A stretch of DNA of 10,782 nt from Bifidobacteriaceae bacterium (GCA_031279575.1 JAITIG010000021.1:1-10782), one strand, 5' to 3'. Shown: positions 1-6,416, counted from the first letter of the stretch. The notes: generated by a model from the letters alone, not told the origin. Program-made: numbers and translations.

Positions 1-338
1 TGGCCGCCCCGGGGGCGCGGTTCCTGCTGCTGGTCAAGCCCCAGTTCGAGGTCGGCCGGGCCAAGCTGCCGGCCGGCGGGGTGGTGGTCTCGCCGCGCGA
101 CCGGGCCGACGCCATCGTGCGGGTGGCCGGCGCTGGCGCCGAGCTGGGGCTGGGCGCGATGGCGGTGGTTCGCTCGCCGCTGCCGGGGCCGGCCGGGAAC
201 GTCGAGTTCTTCTGCGACCTGCGGGCCGGCGCGCCGGGCCTGGCGCCAGCCCAGGTCGCCCAGCAAGCCGCCCGCGCCGCGCAGTTGCCCGATGGCGCCC
301 GCCTGGCGGCCCCGCCCCAGGCGGTGGGGCAGCCGTGA
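1..338 (+). CDS. tlyA: TlyA family rRNA (cytidine-2'-O)-methyltransferase / hemolysin A, C-terminal part (5' end outside window)
   Basis: Partial gene; complete codons begin at base 3 and run 111 codons to TGA at 336-338. What is seen is the end of an FtsJ-type methyltransferase: the strand LLLVKPQFEVG, with its conserved Lys at fragment residue 12, then GGVVVSPRDR, then SPLPGPAGNVEFF, whose Glu is the last member of the family's catalytic tetrad. In the family, TlyA is an S4-domain plus Rossmann-fold protein that transfers methyl from S-adenosylmethionine to cytidine 2'-OH of 16S and 23S rRNA; this matters for capreomycin susceptibility in mycobacteria. The S4 domain and SAM-binding motif would lie upstream of the window. 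The stop overlaps the GTG start of nadK by 4 bp, and tlyA-nadK-recN is a conserved actinobacterial order, which supports the call. The residues after about 85 are Ala/Pro/Gln-rich and probably a disordered tail. Confidence 0.9.
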   Translation, partial: AAPGARFLLLVKPQFEVGRAKLPAGGVVVSPRDRADAIVRVAGAGAELGLGAMAVVRSPLPGPAGNVEFFCDLRAGAPGLAPAQVAQQAARAAQLPDGARLAAPPQAVGQP

Positions 339-766
339 GCCAGGCCAAGCGGGTGCTGGTGGTGGCCCACCAGGCGGAACGCGATGTCGAGGCGGCCCGG
401 GCGGCGGCCACCGCCCGCTTCGCGGCGGCCGGCTGGGGGGTGACGGACCCGGACCGCTACGGCGGCGAGCACTTGGACCTGGTGGTGGTGCTGGGCGGCG
501 ACGGCACCTTGCTGCGCGCCGCCGAGCTGGTCTACGACCAGGGCACCGCGCTGCTCGGCGTCAACTTGGGCCACCTGGGGTTCCTGGCCGAGATCGAGGC
601 GGACGATTTGCTCGGCGGGATCGACCGGGTGGTGGCGGGGGACTACCGGGTCGAGCCCCGCGCCACGCTCGAGGTGCGCGTGGCCCGCCCCGGCGGGGAG
701 CTGTGGTACGGCTGGGCCTTGAACGAGGTGACGGTGGAAAAGGCCCTGCCGCAGCGCATGGTCTAG
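335..766 (+). CDS. nadK: NAD kinase N-terminal fragment (143 aa) up to the amber codon
   Basis: This is the polypeptide predicted if the TAG at 764-766 terminates translation. It holds the N-terminal alpha/beta domain with GGDGT at 54-58 and the NE pair at 130-131, but not the TPTGST strand-loop of the C-terminal beta domain that completes the NAD-binding site. On its own it should be inactive, judged from known NadK architecture. The start is GTG 335, overlapping the tlyA stop; no strong Shine-Dalgarno is visible, so it probably depends on translational coupling. Read it together with the fragment starting at 770. Confidence 0.5.
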   Translation: MSQAKRVLVVAHQAERDVEAARAAATARFAAAGWGVTDPDRYGGEHLDLVVVLGGDGTLLRAAELVYDQGTALLGVNLGHLGFLAEIEADDLLGGIDRVVAGDYRVEPRATLEVRVARPGGELWYGWALNEVTVEKALPQRMV

Positions 767-780
767 GTCATGGTCTCGGT
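757..780 (+). repeat. 12-bp tandem duplication containing the nadK amber codon
   Basis: Two adjacent 12-mers, CATGGTCTAGGT (757-768) and CATGGTCTCGGT (769-780), differ at one base. In the nadK frame the difference makes TAG in the first copy and TCG (Ser) in the second. The length matches the normal protein (Arg-Met followed by alternating hydrophobic residues to Val-Asp), so the repeat need not be an insertion. It may reflect sequence conversion between two similar beta-strand codon runs, or chance. Confidence 0.8.
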
Positions 781-1183
781 GGACGGCCAGGCCCTGAGCT
801 CGTTCGGCTGCGACGGCATTGTGGTGGCCACCCCGACCGGCTCGACCGGGCACGCCTTTTCCGGCGGCGGGCCGGTGGTGTGGCCCGGCTCGAACGCCTT
901 GCTGGTGGTGCCGTTGGCGGCGCACGCCCTGTTCAACCGCCCGCTGGTGGTGACCGAGGAGTCGAGCGTGACAATCGAGGTGGACGCCTTGTCGCGGTCC
1001 GGCGCGGTGGCCGCCTGCGACGGCCGGCGCACCTGCGCCCTGGACCCGGGCGGCCGCATGGATGTCAGATTGGGCGCCCAGGCGGTCAATTTGGTCCGGT
1101 TTGGCGCGGCCCCGTTCGCCGAGCGGCTGGTGCGCAAGTTCTCGCTGCCGGTGGGCGGCTGGCGCCAGGGGGGCGGGGCTTAG
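770..1183 (+). CDS. nadK: NAD kinase C-terminal fragment (137 aa) after the amber codon
   Basis: Same frame as the upstream half. An ATG at 770 lies 3 nt after the TAG, a spacing that would allow termination-reinitiation if the gene is truly split; no convincing Shine-Dalgarno precedes it. The fragment contains FGCDG, VATPTGSTGHAF, a stretch resembling the usual VPLSAHALFARPLVV, and the C-terminal RLVRKFSLPVGGW. These are C-terminal beta-sandwich elements of NAD kinase and make no complete enzyme without the N-terminal half. The stop TAG (1181-1183) abuts the recN ATG, with an AGGGGGG run at 1167-1173 as likely recN ribosome binding site inside this gene. Confidence 0.5.
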   Translation: MVSVDGQALSSFGCDGIVVATPTGSTGHAFSGGGPVVWPGSNALLVVPLAAHALFNRPLVVTEESSVTIEVDALSRSGAVAACDGRRTCALDPGGRMDVRLGAQAVNLVRFGAAPFAERLVRKFSLPVGGWRQGGGA

Positions 1184-2935
1184 ATGCTGCGCGAATTAGA
1201 GTTGTCCGGCCTGGGCGTGATCGAGCGGGCCAAGTTGGCTTTGCCGCCGGGTTTGACCGCCATCACCGGCGAGACCGGGGCCGGCAAGACAATGCTGCTG
1301 GGGGCGTTGGCCTGGTTGGCCGGCGCCCGGGCCGACTCCTCGCTGGTGGCGGGGGAGCGGGCCCAGGTCAGCGGCGTGTTTTCGCTGCCGCGCGACCACC
1401 CGGCGGCGGCGGCGGCGCGGGCCGCGGGCGCCGCGTTGGAGGCCGGGGAGCTGATCGCCGCCCGCACCGTCACCGCCCAGGGGCGCTCGCGGGCGCATTT
1501 GGGCGGGGTGGCGGCGCCCTCGGCGGCGCTGGCCGCCTCGGTTGGCCGCCTGGTGGCGGTCCATGGCCAGGCGGACCAGTCGCGCCTGCGCTCGCCCGCC
1601 GAGCAGCGCGATCTGCTGGACGCCTTTGGCGGGGTGGAGACGGCCGCCTTCGCCCAGTTGCACGATGCCGCCCAAGCCGCCTCAGCCCGCTTGGCCGCGC
1701 TTGACAGCCAAGACCGGGACGCCGCCTGGGAGGCGGAGGCTTTGCGCCGCGCGCTGGGCGAGATCGAGGCGGTGGGGCCCCAGGTGGGCGAGGAGGTGGA
1801 ACTGCCGGCCCGGTTGGAGCGCTTGGCCAACGTTGAGGACCTGCGCCAGGCGGCGGCCGCGGCCAGGTCCGCCCTGATGGGCGCGGACGAGGCCGAGGGC
1901 CCCCGCCCGGGCGCCGGCGGCGCCGGGGCCGGCCCGGAGGCGGGCCGCTGGGGGCCGGGCGGCTTCGGCCCCGGCGCCACGGCGGCGCTCGACGCCGCCA
2001 GCCGGGCCCTGGCGGCCGGGGCGGCCAGGGACGCCGCCTTGGCGCCGCTGGCCCGCCGCGCCGGCGAGCTGGCCTACCTGGCCTCGGACCTCGGGGCCGA
2101 GGTGGCGGCCTACGCCGAGACGCTCGACTCGGACCCGGCCGAGATAGCGGCGCTGCAGCAGCGCCGGGCCGCCTTGGGGGGGTTGCTGCGCAAGTACGGG
2201 GCCACCGCCGCCGCCGTCCTGGAGTGGGCGGATGGGGCCAGGGGCCGCCTGGAGGAGTTGGACGTGACGCCGGAGCGGCGCCAGCGCCTGGCCGAGGCGG
2301 CGGCCCGCCTGGCGGCCGAGCGCGACCAGGCGGCGGCCGAGTTGACCGAGCGGCGCCAGGTGGCGGCCCGGGAGTTGGCGGCGGCGGTGAGCGCCGAGTT
2401 GGCGGGCTTGGGGATGGCGGGCGGCCGCTTCGCGGTGGCGGTCTCGCCGGCGGGGGAGACCGGCCGGCGCGGGGCGGACGCGGTCGAGTTCCAGTTCACC
2501 GCCCACGGCGGCCCGCTGCGGCCGCTGGCCAAGGGCGCCTCCGGCGGCGAGTTGTCCCGCGTCATGCTGGCACTCGAGGTCGCCGCGCTCGGCCGCCCCG
2601 GTGCGGGCGAGGCGCTGACCTTGGTGTTTGACGAGGTGGACCAGGGGGTTGGCGGGGCGGCCGCGTTGGCGGTGGCGGAGCGGCTGGCCCGCTTGGGCCG
2701 GGTCTACCAGGTGTTGGCGGTGACCCATCTGCCGCAGATCGCGGCCGCCGCCGACCACCATGTGGTGGTGGCCAAGGCCGGCCGGGGGACCAGTGTGGCG
2801 GCGGTCGGCGGCACCGCCCGCCTGGCCGAGCTGGCGCGCATGCTGGCGGGGGTGGAGAGTTCGCAGGCCGCCCGCAAGCACGCCGCCGAGCTGCTGGCGC
2901 GCGATTGGGGGCGGGGCCATGGGCGGCCGGCTTGA
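1184..2935 (+). CDS. recN: DNA repair protein RecN (SMC-like ATPase)
   Basis: RecN is a cytoplasmic SMC-family ATPase that acts early in double-strand-break repair and is typically in the SOS response. The 583-residue product matches the family's usual length of about 550-590. Walker A is GETGAGKT at 29-36 (Thr in place of the common Ser). The ABC signature KGASGGELSR lies at 450-459, Walker B LVFDEVD at 480-486 with Asp483/Glu484, and VTHLPQ with the switch His515 at 513-518. Between them is a long Ala/Glu/Arg-rich coiled coil. A Gly/Pro/Ala-rich stretch at about 235-265 interrupts the coiled-coil arm and seems longer than in relatives. The ATG abuts the nadK TAG; AGGGGGG at 1167-1173 is a plausible Shine-Dalgarno. 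The two genes share a reading frame, so suppression of that TAG would fuse them. No LexA-type operator was seen upstream, fitting transcription from the shared operon. Confidence 0.97.
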   Translation: MLRELELSGLGVIERAKLALPPGLTAITGETGAGKTMLLGALAWLAGARADSSLVAGERAQVSGVFSLPRDHPAAAAARAAGAALEAGELIAARTVTAQGRSRAHLGGVAAPSAALAASVGRLVAVHGQADQSRLRSPAEQRDLLDAFGGVETAAFAQLHDAAQAASARLAALDSQDRDAAWEAEALRRALGEIEAVGPQVGEEVELPARLERLANVEDLRQAAAAARSALMGADEAEGPRPGAGGAGAGPEAGRWGPGGFGPGATAALDAASRALAAGAARDAALAPLARRAGELAYLASDLGAEVAAYAETLDSDPAEIAALQQRRAALGGLLRKYGATAAAVLEWADGARGRLEELDVTPERRQRLAEAAARLAAERDQAAAELTERRQVAARELAAAVSAELAGLGMAGGRFAVAVSPAGETGRRGADAVEFQFTAHGGPLRPLAKGASGGELSRVMLALEVAALGRPGAGEALTLVFDEVDQGVGGAAALAVAERLARLGRVYQVLAVTHLPQIAAAADHHVVVAKAGRGTSVAAVGGTARLAELARMLAGVESSQAARKHAAELLARDWGRGHGRPA

Positions 2936-2995
2936 GCCGCGGCCCGGGCTGGATGAGGCGCCCGGGCTGGTCCGGGTGGGAAAATTGCCAGCGGT
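2936..2995 (+). other. 60-bp recN-steA gap with a 10-bp direct repeat
   Basis: The longest gap inside the first gene run. CCCGGGCTGG occurs at 2943-2952 and 2961-2970 (18-bp period). GCCGCGGC (2936-2943) and GCCCGGGC (2942-2949) are short palindromes. An unusually A/T-rich AAAATT lies at 2981-2986, just before the steA ATG. No clear promoter hexamer pair, terminator with a T run, or strong Shine-Dalgarno is seen. ATG 2953 is not in the steA frame. Chance is likely at this GC content. Confidence 0.4.
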
Positions 2996-4183
2996 ATGAA
3001 GATTTCGCTGGGGCGCCGGCGCGCCAAGGAGCCGCGCGCGGAGGTTTGGCAGGGCGCCGCGCGCGTCGACCGGCGCACCAAACGCCTGGCCCAGCGTTTG
3101 CGCCCGGGCGACCTGGCCGTGATCGACCACCCGGATTTGGACCGCTTGGCGGCGGAGAGCCTGGTGGCGGCGGGGCCGGCGGCGGTGCTGAACGCGGGGC
3201 GGTCGGCATCGGACAGGTTCCCCAACTTGGGGCCTGAGATCGTGGTGGGCGCGGGCGTGCCGCTGGTGGACTCGCTGGGGGAGGCGGTGATGTCGCTGCG
3301 CGAGGGGCGGCGGGCCTCGGTCGACGCGGCCACCGGCGAGGTGCGCCAGGACGGGCGGGTGGTGGCGCGCGGCGAGGTCCAGACGCCCGAGTCGGTGGCG
3401 CGGGCGCTGAGCGCGGCGCGGGCGGGGCTCTCGGAGCAGATCTCGGCTTTCGCGGCTAACACGATGAAGTACTTGGAGCAGGAGTCGGACCAGTTCTTGG
3501 ACCGCCAAGATCTGCCGGCCATCCGCACCGAGATGGCCGGGCGGACCGCCCTAATTGTTGTGCGCGGTTACCATTACCGCGAGGACCTGGGCGTGCTTAG
3601 GGGCTTTGTGCGTGAGCGGCGGCCCGTTATCATCGCTGTGGACGGCGGCGCGGACGCCGTGCTGGAGGCCGGGCTCAGGCCCACCCTGATTGTGGGGGAC
3701 ATGGACTCGGTGACGGACGCGGCCCTGCGCTCCGGGGCCGAGTTGGTGGTCCACGCCTACCGCGACGGCCGCGCGCCGGGCGCGGCGCGCCTGGACCAGC
3801 TCGGTTTGCAGTACACGGTGCTGCCGATGGCCGGCACCTCGGAGGACGCGGCCATGCTGGTCGCCGACGGCAAGGGGGCGGAGTTGATTGTGGCCGTGGG
3901 CACCCACATGACCTTGCAGGAGTTCCTCGACAAAGGCCGCGAGGGCATGGCCTCCACCTTCCTGACCCGCCTGCGGGTGGGCGGCAAGCTGGTCGACGCC
4001 AAAGGCGTCTCCCGCCTCTACCGCCGGGGCGTGTCCAACTGGCAGTTGGCGGCGCTGGTCTCGGCCGGGTTGGTGGCTTTGGGCGCGGCGCTGGCCTCGA
4101 CCGCCTCCGGCCAGACGCTGTTCGGGTTGGTCGGCGCCTTGTTTGACGACCTGTGGGCGGGGATCAGGGGGTTGGCGAGCTGA
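2996..4183 (+). CDS. steA: SteA-like cell-division/envelope protein, thiamin-pyrophosphokinase-like fold with C-terminal membrane anchor
   Basis: 395 residues, homologous to the Rv1697 / corynebacterial SteA family. After a basic N-terminus, the conserved RLRPGDLAVIDHPDLDR appears at about 36-52. The central part resembles the thiamin pyrophosphokinase catalytic fold: AVDGGAD with Asp216, and GDMDS at 234-238. A hydrophobic segment at about 351-370 (LAALVSAGLVALGAALAST) is the probable membrane anchor, with a short amphipathic tail after it. In corynebacteria SteA works with its neighbour SteB in septal peptidoglycan hydrolysis and daughter-cell separation, and loss sensitises cells to ethambutol; enzyme activity has not been assigned, as far as I recall. 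Here the stop and the steB ATG overlap as TGATG, supporting joint action. ATG 2996 was chosen because the family motif begins about 35 residues later and there is no better in-frame start upstream. A real thiamin pyrophosphokinase is unlikely because of the extra N-terminal region and the anchor. Confidence 0.88.
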   Translation: MKISLGRRRAKEPRAEVWQGAARVDRRTKRLAQRLRPGDLAVIDHPDLDRLAAESLVAAGPAAVLNAGRSASDRFPNLGPEIVVGAGVPLVDSLGEAVMSLREGRRASVDAATGEVRQDGRVVARGEVQTPESVARALSAARAGLSEQISAFAANTMKYLEQESDQFLDRQDLPAIRTEMAGRTALIVVRGYHYREDLGVLRGFVRERRPVIIAVDGGADAVLEAGLRPTLIVGDMDSVTDAALRSGAELVVHAYRDGRAPGAARLDQLGLQYTVLPMAGTSEDAAMLVADGKGAELIVAVGTHMTLQEFLDKGREGMASTFLTRLRVGGKLVDAKGVSRLYRRGVSNWQLAALVSAGLVALGAALASTASGQTLFGLVGALFDDLWAGIRGLAS

Positions 4184-5505
4184 TGGTCAATTTCAGATAC
4201 CACGTGGTCTCGCTGGTGGCGGTGTTCATCGCCTTGGCGGTGGGGATTGTGCTGGGCGCCGGGCCGCTGAAGGAGCCGATCAGCTCCAGTTTGGCCGACC
4301 AGGTCGATTCGCTGCGGGCGGACAAGGACGCCCTGCGGGCCGAGTTGGAGGCGGCCGAGGCCCTGGGCGAGTCCGCCGACGCGGCTTTCGCGGAGCTTCA
4401 GCCGGTGGCTTTGGCGGGGCTGCTGACCGGCCGGCGGGTGGCGCTGGTGGCGGCGGGGACGGACTTGGAGGACCGCTTGGAGGCCCTGCGGGCGGGTTTG
4501 GCGATGGCCGGGGCCAGCCTGGCGGCCGAGGTCCGGCTCGAGCCGGGGCTGCTGGACGGCCCGGACGGCCCGCGGGCCGAGCTGGCCCAGGAGTTGGCGG
4601 CGCTGGCCGGGGGCGGCGCCCAAGCCACCCTGGCAGACTCGCAGCAGATCGCGTTGGCCCTGGCCACAGCCCTAAAAGGGTTGGACGATGCCGTCTCGCC
4701 GGCTTCCGGGCCGGGTGGCGCGGGTGGCGAGGGGGCCGGCGGCGGGGCTGGTGGCGGGGCTGGGACCGGCGGCCCGCAGGGGGGAGCTGGCGGCGAGGGG
4801 GCCGGTGGCGAGGCCGCCGGGTCCGGCGCGGCGCAGACTGGCGGCGCCTCCGGCCGGGGCGAGGCTTCCGATGGCGGCCAAGACAGCGCCGGCGGGTCTG
4901 GGGACGGCGGCGCAGCCGGCGCCGGCTCCGGCGCCGGCTCCGGGGCCGGCCAAGACGGGGCCGGCCAAGACGGGGCCGGCCAAACGGACCAGGCCGACCC
5001 GGCGGCGCTGTGGCAGGCCCTGACCGAGTCGGGCCTGGTCAGCGGCAGCCTGGAAAGCCCGGCCGAGGCGGTGGTGGTGTTGACCGGCCCGTGGTTGGCG
5101 GACGGCGCCGATCCCTCCCCCCAGCAGAGCGCGCCGCCGGGCGGGCAAGCCGGCCTCGACCTGGTGGCGGCGCTGGCCCAGGCGGGCCTGCCCCTGGTGG
5201 CCAGCGGCCCCGACCAGGTCGCGGCCGACCTGCCCCGGCGCATCGCCGAGGACGCCGAATTGAGCCAGGCCGTCTCAACTGTGGCCGCGCCCGTCAAAGG
5301 GGCCGAGGTGATCGCCGCCCTGTGGGCCGCGGCCGCCGAGCTGGGCGGCCTCCACGGCGCCTATGCCCTGAGCGGCGGCGAGGCCGTCTGGCCGCCCCAC
5401 GCCCCGGCCCCGCTCGAGCCCCCCGACCCGGCCGAGCCGGCCGAGCCGGAGGCGAACGGCGCCTCGGACGCGCCCACCCCGCCCCCGGCGGAGGCCACCC
5501 CGTGA
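4183..5505 (+). CDS. steB: SteB / MctB (Rv1698) family membrane-anchored coiled-coil protein with an expanded Gly/Ala-rich insert
   Basis: 440 residues. The N-terminus MVNFRYHVVSLVAVFIAL is the family's hallmark, with one transmembrane segment at about 8-27, then a probable coiled coil at about 34-63. The rest should face outward. The Mycobacterium homologue was described as a copper transport protein (MctB), while the corynebacterial one is SteB, partner of SteA in cell separation; the context here favours the SteB role. The protein is much longer than the roughly 310-residue mycobacterial homologue. Most of the excess is a Gly/Ala/Ser/Gln-rich tract at about 174-273, partly made of short tandem repeats, between two alpha/beta blocks recognisable in relatives. 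The C-terminal 35 residues are Pro/Ala/Glu-rich. ATG 4183 is preferred over an earlier in-frame ATG at 4153 inside steA because it begins the family motif directly and overlaps the steA stop. It ends in a GTGA overlap with the next gene. Confidence 0.86.
   Translation: MVNFRYHVVSLVAVFIALAVGIVLGAGPLKEPISSSLADQVDSLRADKDALRAELEAAEALGESADAAFAELQPVALAGLLTGRRVALVAAGTDLEDRLEALRAGLAMAGASLAAEVRLEPGLLDGPDGPRAELAQELAALAGGGAQATLADSQQIALALATALKGLDDAVSPASGPGGAGGEGAGGGAGGGAGTGGPQGGAGGEGAGGEAAGSGAAQTGGASGRGEASDGGQDSAGGSGDGGAAGAGSGAGSGAGQDGAGQDGAGQTDQADPAALWQALTESGLVSGSLESPAEAVVVLTGPWLADGADPSPQQSAPPGGQAGLDLVAALAQAGLPLVASGPDQVAADLPRRIAEDAELSQAVSTVAAPVKGAEVIAALWAAAAELGGLHGAYALSGGEAVWPPHAPAPLEPPDPAEPAEPEANGASDAPTPPPAEATP
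4702..4999 (+). repeat. Low-complexity G/C repeat tract inside steB
   Basis: About 300 bp of G-rich repeats coding for Gly/Ala/Ser/Gln. Clear units are GGGGCCGGCCAAGAC at 4942-4956, 4957-4971 and a partial third copy at 4972-4983, and GCCGGCTCCGGC at 4921-4932 followed by a one-mismatch copy at 4933-4944. The 14-mer GGCGAGGGGGCCGG recurs near 4726 and 4792. The 15-bp and 12-bp units are multiples of three, so copy-number change would keep the frame. Multiple G4-G6 runs on the coding strand could form quadruplexes. A disordered linker is the likely product. Confidence 0.85.
5490..5494 (+). promoter_or_regulatory. Ribosome binding site of the MraY-like gene
   Basis: GGAGG ends 7 nt before GTG 5502, within the end of steB. 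It supports the GTG start that overlaps the steB stop (GTGA), over the much longer open frame that extends upstream through steB. Confidence 0.6.
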
Positions 5506-6416
5506 GGCGGCCCGGCCGGGCCGGCCGGCGGCTGGCGGCCGCCTTGGCCGCGGGGGCGGCCACCCGGGCGGCCGCCAACCAAATCGACGGGCCGCCGGCG
5601 GACGTGCCGCAGGCCTGGCGGCGAGTCAACTATCGCGGCCGCCCGGTCGACATCCGGGGCGGGTTGGCGTTGGCCACCGGCCTGCTGGCCGCCGCCGCCC
5701 GCCCCCGCCCGGCCCCCAGCCCGGAGGCGGCCTGGGGGGCGGTGGCCGCCATCGGGGTGGCGGCGGCGGCCGGCTGGTTGGACGATTTGGCGGATGACAA
5801 GTCGGCCCGCGGGCTGCGCGGCCACCTGGGCGCGTTGCGCCGCGGGCAGCTCACAACCGGGCTGGCCAAACTGGTCGCGATCACCGCCGGCGCGGCTGTT
5901 TTCGCAGGCCAGAGGCATTTTACGGGCGCCTGGCGGGGCGCTGGCGGGCCAGGCGCCAGGGGTTTGGGCCGCTGGCGGCGCTGGGCTGGCGGGCTGTGGC
6001 GGGCCGGGGTCGACACGGCGCTGGTGGCCGGGGCGGCCAACCTGGCGAATCTGCTGGACCTCAGGCCCGGGCGGTCGCTCAAGGCCGCCGGCGCCAGCGC
6101 CGCCCTGCTGGCCGCCGGCCGGGGCGGCGGGTCCGATTTGGCGGCCGGAACCCTGGCGGCGGCGCTGGCGGCCGCGCCCGCCGACCTGGCCGAGCGCGCC
6201 ATGCTGGGCGATGCGGGCGCCAACGCGCTGGGCGCCGCCGTCGGCGTGGCCGCCGCCCGCAGCCTGCGCCCAAGCCGGCGGGCGCTGGCCGCCGCAACTG
6301 TGGCGGGCTTGATCTTGGCCTCCGAGAAGGTGTCCTTCTCCCGCGTTATCGCCGCCACCCCAGGCCTGCGCTGGCTAGACCAACTCGGCCGCGCCGCGCC
6401 GGGGGAGGGCGGGTGA
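5502..6416 (+). CDS. MraY/WecA-like polyprenyl-phosphate glycosyl-1-phosphate transferase homologue (integral membrane)
   Basis: 304 residues, very Ala/Leu/Gly-rich with several hydrophobic segments. Motifs follow the MraY/WecA superfamily in order: GWLDDLADD at 91-99 (the Asp-Asp Mg/catalytic pair, Asp94-Asp95), NLANLLDLRPGRSLK from 180 (counterpart of the Asn..Asn..Asp motif, Asp186), MLGDAGAN at 234-241, and EKVSFSRVIAATPGLRWLD from 275, typical of an actinobacterial subfamily. WRRVNYRGRPV near 45-55 is the usual N-terminal motif. The family transfers a sugar-1-phosphate from a UDP-sugar to polyprenyl phosphate at the cytoplasmic membrane face; the sugar cannot be told. The His-rich motif of true MraY was not found, and true mraY normally sits in the dcw cluster, so this is a paralogue. 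The GTG start has a GGAGG 7 nt upstream. It overlaps the flippase gene by GTGA, suggesting that its lipid-linked product is that protein's substrate. Loop 145-170 is coded by a perfect inverted repeat. Confidence 0.72.
   Translation: MRRPGRAGRRLAAALAAGAATRAAANQIDGPPADVPQAWRRVNYRGRPVDIRGGLALATGLLAAAARPRPAPSPEAAWGAVAAIGVAAAAGWLDDLADDKSARGLRGHLGALRRGQLTTGLAKLVAITAGAAVFAGQRHFTGAWRGAGGPGARGLGRWRRWAGGLWRAGVDTALVAGAANLANLLDLRPGRSLKAAGASAALLAAGRGGGSDLAAGTLAAALAAAPADLAERAMLGDAGANALGAAVGVAAARSLRPSRRALAAATVAGLILASEKVSFSRVIAATPGLRWLDQLGRAAPGEGG
5925..5957 (+). repeat. Perfect 10-bp inverted repeat inside the MraY-like gene
   Basis: GGCGCCTGGC (5925-5934) and its exact reverse complement GCCAGGCGCC (5948-5957) flank 13 bp. 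The region codes for a Gly/Ala/Arg/Trp-rich loop. There is no T run on either strand downstream, so this is not an intrinsic terminator. The meaning is unknown and it could be chance in such GC-rich DNA. Confidence 0.6.
6404..6408 (+). promoter_or_regulatory. Ribosome binding site of the MurJ-like gene
   Basis: GGAGG with 4 nt before GTG 6413, lying in the last codons of the MraY-like gene. It supports the GTG start that forms the GTGA overlap, so the two products are probably made together. Confidence 0.55.

Larger units (their letters stand above)
335..1183 (+). pseudogene. nadK: NAD kinase (ATP/polyphosphate-dependent), interrupted by one in-frame amber codon
   Basis: NAD kinase phosphorylates NAD to NADP in the cytoplasm and is normally essential. 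The frame starts at GTG 335 (GTGA overlap with tlyA) and would encode 282 positions, close to the family's roughly 290-310, but codon 144 is TAG (764-766). Before it are the GGDGT motif (residues 54-58), NLGHLGFLAE, and WALNEV with the conserved Asn130-Glu131. After it, in the same frame, come GCDG, TPTGST and a typical actinobacterial C-terminus ending RLVRKFSLPVGGW. No other disruption is visible, so the rest of the gene is under coding constraint. The usual STAY...SAGGP segment reads STGH...SGGGP here. The family usually has Glu or Gly where the TAG stands. Options are a recent nonsense mutation, a sequence error, suppression, or a split enzyme; an error or very recent change seems most likely. 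The gene ends in TAG directly before the recN ATG. Confidence 0.85.

Noticed and set aside
335..1183. Genetic-code change with UAG as a sense codon
   Set aside because: The same gene ends in TAG directly before recN, and reading it as sense would fuse NadK to RecN; kept only as a low-probability hypothesis.
1682..3508. Long minus-strand open frame (608 codons) across recN and steA
   Set aside because: Mirror of + strand codon structure, with Arg/Gln/His-rich translation and no domain. recN and steA are certain on the other strand.
4153..4182. Earlier in-frame start for steB inside steA
   Set aside because: The family N-terminus begins at ATG 4183, which overlaps the steA stop; the ten extra residues have no family match.
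4143..5501. Upstream extension of the transferase frame through steB
   Set aside because: The extension is Gly/Arg/Pro-rich, overlaps real steB coding, and the GTG 5502 has a ribosome binding site and the usual GTGA overlap.
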